64,000 nucleotides of DNA. Source: JAWLHU01 sp041690255. GTDB lineage: Bacteria; Bacillota; Sulfobacillia; Symbiobacteriales; Symbiobacteriaceae. The DNA lies in the NCBI GenBank assembly GCA_041690255.1, contig JAWLHU010000017.1, forward strand, positions 90,438 through 154,437. The letters are read 5' to 3'. Under the pieces are notes generated by a model. That model saw only the letters and a program-made list of their open reading frames with translations, was not told the DNA's origin and made no database searches. A program made the position numbers and the translations under genes. Shown one piece after another: positions 58,598 to 64,000 of this stretch. Position 1 is the first letter of the stretch. Every line of letters starts with the position of its first letter.

Positions 58598-58776
58598 GAG
58601 CGCTCACCTCGTATAGCCATCGTAGTGCCGCCAGAATCCGCTCCTGGCTGGGCTCCCGAACAGACACGGGCACTCCCTCCCGCATAAACCTATGCGGAAG
58701 GTGAGGCGGATTTGTCCCTCCCCTCGTCGGCGTGAAACGGAGGAGGGGCACCACGCCCCCTCGCTGACCTCTTAGA
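58598..58776. other. Inverted-repeat-rich gap between recombinase genes
   Basis: The 179-base gap between the third tyrosine recombinase and the serine recombinase has the hairpin CCGCATA-aacc-TATGCGG (about 58679-58696) and a larger stem joining CCCCTC with GGAGGGG (about 58715-58745). It may hold one end of the RIT-like element. No gene supported. Confidence 0.4.
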
Positions 58777-59817
58777 CTAGGCTCCCGGCATTGCCCGCCG
58801 GGCGTGAGCCTTCAGAAGGGCCCGATGCAGGTCCACCAGCGGTACGGCCGCGGGCCCCCGCTCGACGATCGAGCGCATCCGCCCCAACCGGCCGTGCACG
58901 TAGGTGTGGGTTGTCCGGAGCTTGGCGTGGCCCAGGGCCTGCGAGATGATCGGGAACTCGACGCCGGCCCGGTGCGCATCGGTGGCAAAGGTGTGGCGGA
59001 GCCAGTAGGTCGTCACGCCCCGATCGATGCCGGCCTCCTGGCACAGGTCCTTGACCAGCTTACGGAGGTCGGTCGAGTTCATCGGACGCTGGCCATCATC
59101 GGTGGGGAAGAGGGTGCCGTCGTGCCCCAGCCGCTCCAGGGCATAGGGGCTGCGGAGGTATCGCTCAAGCACTTCCTGCGCCGCGGGCACCAGGCTCACG
59201 TTCCGGGGTCCTGTCTTTCCGGACACCCCAATCTGGCCCCGCTCCAGGTCGACATCGGCCAAGCGCAAGCCACAGGCCTCCGCCGGGCGTAGACCGGTGC
59301 GCAGGAGGATGAGGATCAGCGTGAAGTTGCGGGGCGCATGCGGCCCGCTCTTCGCCGCGGCATCCAGCAGGGCGGCGCTCTCCACCGGCGTCAGGTACTT
59401 CCGATGGTTCACCCGCACCTTCGTCTTCGCCCGGCGCACATCGACCGTCGGATCGGACACCAGCCGTTCCGTCGCCATGAGTGAGCGGAAGAAGAGGTGG
59501 AGGGTCTCCAGCAGGTCGTTCCGCAGATGAGCGGCCCGCTCCCGCTCCTCGACCGGGCCACAGGCCCAGGCCAGGAACCGCTCGACAAAGACCCGGTTCA
59601 CGGGACCGAGGCCCAGCAGGGCACCACGGCTGCGGATGGGGATCAGCCGGCGGAAGTCCACATCCACCGGTGTGATACTCCCTTCCATATAGATGTAGTC
59701 AAAGAGCAGACCCATATACCGTTCGTGCTGGCGCAGGGTGGCTGGCGATCGACCGGCATCAGCCAGTTGCTTCAGCCAGTCCGCTGCCGCCCCGTTCTCA
59801 TTCGGTTGATGGCCCAT
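58777..59817 (-). CDS. Tyrosine recombinase, third of trio (RIT-like)
   Basis: A 346-residue phage-integrase-type recombinase. N-terminal SAM-like DNA-binding domain (about 10-140) and catalytic domain with Arg I (RTGLRPAEACGLRL, about residue 170), the second Arg in YWLRHTFAT and the nucleophile region LGHAKLRTTHTYVH. The usual HxxR box reads YWLR, with Tyr for His. The start codon shares one base with the stop of the preceding recombinase (TGATG). Three such overlapping genes define recombinase-in-trio elements, whose mobility mechanism is poorly known. Confidence 0.92.
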   Translation of the reverse strand: MGHQPNENGAAADWLKQLADAGRSPATLRQHERYMGLLFDYIYMEGSITPVDVDFRRLIPIRSRGALLGLGPVNRVFVERFLAWACGPVEERERAAHLRNDLLETLHLFFRSLMATERLVSDPTVDVRRAKTKVRVNHRKYLTPVESAALLDAAAKSGPHAPRNFTLILILLRTGLRPAEACGLRLADVDLERGQIGVSGKTGPRNVSLVPAAQEVLERYLRSPYALERLGHDGTLFPTDDGQRPMNSTDLRKLVKDLCQEAGIDRGVTTYWLRHTFATDAHRAGVEFPIISQALGHAKLRTTHTYVHGRLGRMRSIVERGPAAVPLVDLHRALLKAHARRAMPGA

Positions 59818-60936
59818 CAGTCATCCTCCCCGAAGACGGCATCCACCAGGTTGTCGAGGTGCGCCCGGTTCAGTTCCCGGCGGATGGCGGGGACCAGGAC
59901 GCCGTCGGGGCAGGCCTCGGTCAGCGCCTGCTTCATGCCCGGGTCGCCCAGGAGGAGGTAGCGGCTGGTGGTCTCAAAGGACCGGTGGCCCAGCAGCGCA
60001 CCGATCACGGCGATGTGAACCCCGCGCCAGAGCAGGTTCACGGCGAAGCTGTGCCGGAGCAGGTGGAAATTGGCGCCCTTCGGCTTCTTCAGCCGGCGGA
60101 GCAGGGGCGAGAGCATCAGTTCGAGGCCATCGACGGTCATGGCGCAGCCCCAACGGGGGCCGGTGCTGTTCAGAAAGACAGCGTCCTCGTAACCGGGGCA
60201 GGCGATCTCATACCGGCGGGTCTGGCGGTAGTAGGCCAGGGCCTCGACCACCGGCGGCAGCAGGGGGACCGTCCGGTCCTGCTTGCCCTTGCCCTGGACC
60301 ACATGAAGGCGCCCCTTCCGCAGGTCGATGTCGCCCCAGCGCAGGTTGCAGACCTCACTGGCACGCAGGCCGGTGTTCAGCGTCAGGTAGATGATGGCAT
60401 GGTTGCGCATGGCGTTGTACGATTTCCGGCTCCAGTCCAGCAGCCGCGCCTGCTCTCGCTCGGAGAGGGACCGGGGGGCAGACTGGACCTCCGGCGCCCG
60501 GTCGGCCAGTTCGGCGGGGTTCCGCCGGAGCAGCCCTTCCCGGACGAGGAAGCCGAAGAGGGCCGAGACAATCGACAGATCCCGGTTGATGGTGTTCGGC
60601 TGCCGCTTGCGCCCGTTGATGAGGGGCCCGGGTGGCAAAGGCGGCCACATCCGCCCCGGTGATCGTTCGGACACTCGCCAGTCCGGTCTCCCGGTACTGG
60701 GCGACGAAGGCGGTGAAGCTGCGGAGGGTGGTCATATAGGTGCGGGCTGTGGCGCCGCCATCAAACAGGCGCCGGGATTCGAACAGGTCAATGGCGTCGT
60801 GGAGGGGCAGGGCGTCATCCACCAGATTGGCCCCGGGCTCCTGATCGGCCAGCCGTTCGAAGAGGGACGGGTCGATGCCCAGTGCCCGGAGCACATCGTC
60901 GCGGGATGGGTTACGCAGTTCCTGCTGAAGCCCCAT
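59817..60936 (-). pseudogene. Tyrosine recombinase, second of trio, frameshifted
   Basis: Two frames together make one tyrosine recombinase of about 370 residues. The first (from 60936) gives the N-terminal domain up to TGADVAAFATRAP; the second (about 60640 to 59817) continues PLINGRKRQPNTINRDLSIV and the full catalytic domain with TGLRASEVCNLRW, FHLLRHSFAV and the Tyr in TSRYLLLGD. The shift lies in the run ACCCGGGCCCCTC at about 60630-60642, one base too many. This could be an inactivating mutation, a sequencing error in a C/G run, or a programmed +1 shift. The start overlaps the first recombinase by 26 bases. Confidence 0.85.
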
Positions 60937-61963
60937 CGGCCGGCACCTCCTCCCGGGCGGCCTCCAGGACCGTCGCTAGTTCATCGGCCGAGACGTGGAA
61001 GTAGGCCTCCAGCGAGCGGATGTTGCTGTGCCCGACCACGGCCGCCAGGTCGTGGAGATCGACCCCGGCCTTGAGACTCTGGGAGATGAAGTAGTGCCGG
61101 AAGAGATGCGGCCCGCCCACGCCATCCGGGATGCCGCCCGCCCGCCGGTAGGTGTGGAAGAGCCTTCGCAGCTTGTCCGCGGAGAGGGGGGAGCCCTGGT
61201 CGAGCCAGAGCAGGTCCCCGGTCTTCCAGGATGCTGCGCCGGCGAGGTGCCGCTCCAGCGAGAGCAGCAAGGTGCCGTTGAGCGGGACGAGGCGCTCCCG
61301 GTTGCCCTTTCCGAGCACCCGCACCTGAGCGCTGTGCAGGTCGAGGTCATCGATCCGCAGCTGGAGCAGTTCCCGCGGCCGCAGGCCGAGAGCGGCCAGG
61401 CAGCCGAACATGGCGATATCCCGAGCGGGATGAGGGCTCAGTTGGATAACGGCGTCGAAGAAGGCGCTGACCTGCTGGGCCGACAGGTGTCGGTTCAGAC
61501 AGGACGGCTGCTTGCGCACCCGGGGCAGGTTCATGGCCGGGTCCCGGGAGATCAGGCCGTGCTCGTGGAGGAACTGAAACCAGCGGCGGATGGCGAGGAG
61601 CTTTCCGCGGCGGGTGTTCCGGTTGGCGTAGACCACCGCCAGATGGTCGGCGTAGGTCGCCAGGGTCCCGGGCGTGACGGTATCGAGGTCGAGGTTGGCC
61701 AGGGGCGTCTCCGCCAGGACTTGCCGATGCTCCTGGAGCCAGGCGCAGAACTGTCGACACGTCGTTCGGGCGCTGCCCTGCCAGCGTTCATTCAGCCGGT
61801 TGAGCTGTTCGATGAAGGCGTCCGCCAGCGGATGCAGCGGCTGGCGTGGGCGGGGATTCAGCCGGGGGCGTTTGGGGGGAGCGGCGACTGCCGGGGTATC
61901 TACCCCTAGCTTGGGTTGTGACTCCGGTTCGACCGGCCACGGGAGGCCAAGAGCGACGGCCAA
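60911..61963 (-). CDS. Tyrosine recombinase, first of trio (RIT-like)
   Basis: About 350 residues. I chose the TTG at 61963, 4 bases after AGGAGGGAG; a longer frame from 62056 has no ribosome site. N-terminal DNA-binding domain at about 45-150, catalytic domain with ALGLRPRELLQLRI (Arg I), the HLFRHYF box and the nucleophile region VGHSNIRSLEAYFHVS. All catalytic residues appear intact. Transcribed first of the three overlapping recombinase genes. Confidence 0.92.
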   Translation of the reverse strand: MAVALGLPWPVEPESQPKLGVDTPAVAAPPKRPRLNPRPRQPLHPLADAFIEQLNRLNERWQGSARTTCRQFCAWLQEHRQVLAETPLANLDLDTVTPGTLATYADHLAVVYANRNTRRGKLLAIRRWFQFLHEHGLISRDPAMNLPRVRKQPSCLNRHLSAQQVSAFFDAVIQLSPHPARDIAMFGCLAALGLRPRELLQLRIDDLDLHSAQVRVLGKGNRERLVPLNGTLLLSLERHLAGAASWKTGDLLWLDQGSPLSADKLRRLFHTYRRAGGIPDGVGGPHLFRHYFISQSLKAGVDLHDLAAVVGHSNIRSLEAYFHVSADELATVLEAAREEVPADGASAGTA

Positions 61964-62429
61964 GATTCTCCCTCCTGAGTGGTAACTTGTTGGTATATGA
62001 CTGCGAAAGACTGGAAATGAGAAGAGGGGAGGGCTTTGCGTACCACAATGCCCCATGAGACCAAGGAGCGATCATCTGGAGCCATGCCAGGACCCTGCTG
62101 GGATCTGCGTCCGGGTCCGGTGCGGGATCGAGCTGCGATTGGACCTGAATGCCGAGGGCATGCAGATGGGTCAAGATCAAGGCCAGTTCTTCGATGGCGC
62201 CGGCCAGGCGGCTGTAGTTTCGGACGACCACTTTGCAGAGCCGGCCGTGAGCGGCATCAGCTAGAAGCCGGTCCATACCGAGCCGGGGCCAGTGGTCGGC
62301 CAGGCAGTGGTCCTCATAAACCACCACCGGCCCACACGGAGCAGAGAGCAAGCGACTGACCGTCTCGGCCTGCCGCTGTGTCCATTCGCCCGGCATGTCG
62401 GTTCGGACATAAATGGCAGTTCATTTCAT
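61788..62429 (-). pseudogene. Resolvase-like serine recombinase remnant with early stop
   Basis: The frame begins ATG AAA TGA at 62429, with GGGAGG 7 bases upstream, then continues TAIYVRTDMPGEWTQRQAE and so on. IYVRT resembles the start of serine resolvases but the catalytic serine is Asp. The later stretch GMDRLLADAAHGRLCKVVVR then NYSRLAGAIEELALIL matches the RLL-x-DA...KLDRLSR...L pattern of the family. An in-frame stop at codon 3 blocks normal translation; re-start at the ATG 62396 is possible. The frame overlaps the first tyrosine recombinase by 176 bases, and residues after about 130 look non-native. Confidence 0.6.
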
Positions 62430-62541
62430 CTTCTGGCCTCCCTTCAAGCAGGGTCCTGGCCAATTAGTTATACAATAGAATGTTGGACGTGAAATATAGT
62501 GCGATTCTGGACTGGCTACATGATCTTGTATATCGGGGGCT

Positions 62542-62967
62542 GTGGCATTGCGCTTTGTTGGGTTGACGGAGTTCTTGCGCATGCTGGAGCAGCACTACGG
62601 CGTGCGGCTCCACCGGAGCAATCTTTCGGCTAGGCGAGATACTGGGGGGGAGAGCACTCTGGAGCGGCTGGAGCGGGAGGGTCTCGCTCGTGGTGAGGCC
62701 CATGGTGCCCGCCGGCGCTGGCAGCTCGCTGTCGAGGCGCTACCGATTCTGGCGGAGCAGGCGAAACTATCTCGCCCCGGGCCCCCGCCGGGGGTGCAGC
62801 GAACGCTTTCGGCCTCGGAGCTTGAGGCCTTCGTGCGGTGGCTGGCCGGCGTTGAGCATCCGGCGGACCATGTGCGGGAAGCGCTGCGGCATGCGACGGG
62901 GCACGACGAAGAGGGGGTGGAACGGGTTGTCATCCCCGTCCACCCCCGGCGTAGCCTGAGTGTATAA
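62542..62967 (+). CDS. Hypothetical protein, possible helix-turn-helix
   Basis: A 141-residue protein, GTG start after TCGGGGGCT. The opening LRFVGLTEFLRMLEQHYGVRLHRS could be a DNA-binding helix pair, followed by a charged STLERLEREGLARGE and a helical C-terminus (LEAFVRWLAGVEHPADHVREAL, quoted to AGVEHPADH). No family recognised. It stands alone, divergent from the recombinase island, with AT-rich promoter-like sequence (TATACAAT near 62470) before it. Confidence 0.5.
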   Translation: MALRFVGLTEFLRMLEQHYGVRLHRSNLSARRDTGGESTLERLEREGLARGEAHGARRRWQLAVEALPILAEQAKLSRPGPPPGVQRTLSASELEAFVRWLAGVEHPADHVREALRHATGHDEEGVERVVIPVHPRRSLSV

Positions 62968-63112
62968 CCTGGCCTGTGAGGGCGCTGCAGTCCGCTCAGA
63001 CAGGAAGTTTGGACTGGTATTGCCAGCCCTTTTCGTCGGTGTACCAGTTGAACACCTGTTCCAGCGGCGTGGAAGCAGGGTTTTCTTCAGCCAGCTTCCG
63101 CAGCCGCTTGTT

Positions 63113-63900
63113 CCACCCTCTAAACCATCCCCCATAGCACAGCGGCCCCAAACAGGCCGCAGACCCGGGCAGGGAGTGACTTCCCTGCCCTTCCCTATTG
63201 CCTCCTGGTGAGGCCCAGAGGCGTACCCCCGGTGGGGCCGGCTTGACGGGTGGCAGATGGCGGTAAACTCCAATCGCCGGAGGGACGGCGCTGCATCCCC
63301 CTGCCCCCCGGAGCCGGCCCTTCGGCACTCCAGTTCAAGACCGACAGATTGCCGGGGCCAGACAAGGCGAGCCACACCAATCTGGCCATACTACTCCCAG
63401 GAGGGGAGAGCCGTGGCCGCCTGCATCGCCCCGCAGTTGTTCCGCAACCGCCAGACCCGCCAGTATTGGGCCGGACCCTGTGGCCGGTGGCACTGCCCTG
63501 CCTGCGGACAGATGCTCGTCTAGATGAGCGCTTCACAAAGCGCCACCCTCTAAACCATCCCCCATAGCACAGCGGCCCCAAACAGGCCGCAGACCCGGGC
63601 AGGGAGTGACTTCCCTGCCCTTCCCTTTTGCCTCCTGGTGAGGCCCAGAGGCGTACCCCCGGTGGGGCCGGCTTGACGGGTGGCAGATGGCGGTAAACTC
63701 CAATCGCCGGAGGGACGGCGCTGCATCCCCCTGCCCCCCGGAGCCGGCCCTTCGGCACTCCAGTCAAGGACCGCCAGGCTGCCGGGGCCAGTCAAGGCGA
63801 GCCACACCAATCTGGCCATACTACTCCCAGGAGGGGAGAGCCGTGGCCGCCTGTATCGCCCCGCAGTTGTTCCGCAACCGCCAGACCCGCCAGTATTGGG
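63113..63900. repeat. 358-bp direct duplication (63113-63470 and 63543-63900)
   Basis: The two copies, 430 bases apart start to start and separated by 72 bases, are almost identical. Both contain a CGGCC/GGCCG hairpin, GGGCAGGGA/TCCCTGCCC (63167-63190 and 63597-63620), a GC-rich middle and AGGAGGGGAGAGCC-GTG near the end. Only a few bases differ. On the minus strand, a short C-terminal frame outside copy 1 (62996-63110, ending YQSKLPV) looks protein-like, but no complete gene is supported there. Confidence 0.9.
63413..63523 (+). CDS. Small Cys-rich protein (36 aa) in the duplicated unit
   Basis: GTG start 5 bases after AGGAGGGGAG. The peptide begins MAACIAPQLFRNRQ and ends with CGRWHCPACGQMLV; four cysteines, the last three as C-x4-C-x2-C with a His, could bind one zinc. 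The same start and the first 20 codons are repeated in copy 2 at 63843, where an insertion sequence cuts it. No family recognised; small size keeps confidence moderate. Confidence 0.45.
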   Translation: MAACIAPQLFRNRQTRQYWAGPCGRWHCPACGQMLV

Positions 63901-63901
63901 C
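63843..63901 (+). pseudogene. Second copy of the small Cys-rich gene, cut by IS end
   Basis: Identical at protein level to the gene at 63413 for its first 20 codons (through RQYWA), then sequence identity to copy 1 stops at the insertion-sequence end. All but one of the cysteines are lost. Confidence 0.55.
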
Positions 63902-64000
63902 TGTTTGTGATCAACTGGAATTGGAGGTTTGGATCAACGAAAATTCCCTGGTCCGATCAACAGAAAATCCTTGCACCGATCAATTGAAATTCCCTGGTCT
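63902..64000 (+). mobile_element. Terminus of an insertion sequence with 23-bp repeats
   Basis: Identity with the first copy of the duplication ends at 63901, and new sequence starts TGTTTGTGATCAAC. GATCAA occurs at 63909, 63932, 63955 and 63978, spacing exactly 23 each time; units 2 to 4 share GATCAAC-like starts and AAATTCCCTGGTC-like ends. Multiple short terminal repeats and a TG start are typical of IS21-family ends, where the transposase binds. The transposase would lie beyond the window. Confidence 0.7.

Noticed and set aside
58392..58754. Minus-strand frame overlapping the start of the second serine recombinase
   Set aside because: Its first 40 residues look plausible, but it then runs through the recombinase coding region in another frame with Gly/Pro-rich sequence and has no stop near the recombinase start.
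62767..63819. Several minus-strand frames across the 358-bp duplication
   Set aside because: Each copy gives the same Gly/Pro/Leu-rich product through GC-rich hairpins; only the last 35 residues before 62996 look protein-like, without a usable start.
63902..64000. CRISPR-like array from the 23-base period
   Set aside because: The units are contiguous with no spacers and begin exactly at an insertion point, which fits an insertion-sequence end much better.

Overview
The window is a stretch of high-GC chromosome from an endospore-forming member of the Bacillota, most like the Symbiobacterium group. This is inferred from a complete GerA-type germinant-receptor operon, a double-GerMN lipoprotein, spore-coat-like low-complexity proteins, a phosphosulfolactate synthase gene, OpuC-type osmolyte transport and frequent GTG/TTG starts behind strong Shine-Dalgarno sites. 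No rRNA, tRNA or CRISPR was seen.

Layout. 1-16 kb is mostly housekeeping and accessory genes: a cytochrome P450 tail, a DUF4932-like protein, DinB, nitrilase, SDR with divergent TetR, M42 peptidase, a selenium-binding/methanethiol-oxidase-like protein with a His-rich membrane partner, LiaF/DUF4097, YqhV and DUF441 membrane proteins, MFS, GNAT, GerMN lipoprotein and a YkgJ-like Cys-rich protein. At 15.8-16.0 kb lies an array of 15 CAATG words spaced by one or two helical turns. 16.3-19.4 kb holds a DUF4912-like gene and a GH57-GT4 fusion. 19.4-29.0 kb is one metabolic unit on the minus strand: a sigma-54 activator, then a promoter region with a -24/-12 element and GAACA/TGTTC palindromes, then CoA-transferase, fixA, fixB, acyl-CoA dehydrogenase, acyl-CoA ligase, fixC and fixX. 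29-33 kb carries a coat-like repeat protein, a decayed phosphatase, NUDIX, MarR with two matching operators, a SnoaL-like protein and a methyltransferase. 33.1-33.8 kb is a gene-free block of 10-bp-period degenerate repeats.

The most striking region is 33.9-40.4 kb. A comA (phosphosulfolactate synthase) gene is split in two. Between the halves sits a roughly 5.2-kb element with a large serine recombinase at its left end, an AT-richer two-gene module (317-aa soluble protein plus 4-TM protein), several very small ORFs and a zinc-ribbon protein at its right end. Joining the halves in frame restores the expected enzyme, and a coat-like Pro-rich gene overlaps the comA stop codon. The arrangement resembles developmentally excised elements such as skin, but excision itself is inference.

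40.4-52.7 kb carries a serine beta-lactamase-like hydrolase, a secreted PxKF-type protein, and an osmotic-stress cluster: a GntR-RCK_C regulator, a shorter paralogue lacking RCK_C, opuCA-CB-CD-CC and an MscS channel. Cyclophilin, an MFS transporter, a candidate structured RNA and a truncated manganese-catalase-like gene follow. 52.7-56.9 kb is the ger operon. 56.9-62.5 kb is a recombinase island: a second large serine recombinase, a trio of overlapping tyrosine recombinases (RIT-like, middle gene frameshifted) and a resolvase-like remnant with an early stop. The window ends in a 358-bp direct duplication whose second copy is cut by the end of an insertion sequence with 23-bp-period terminal repeats.
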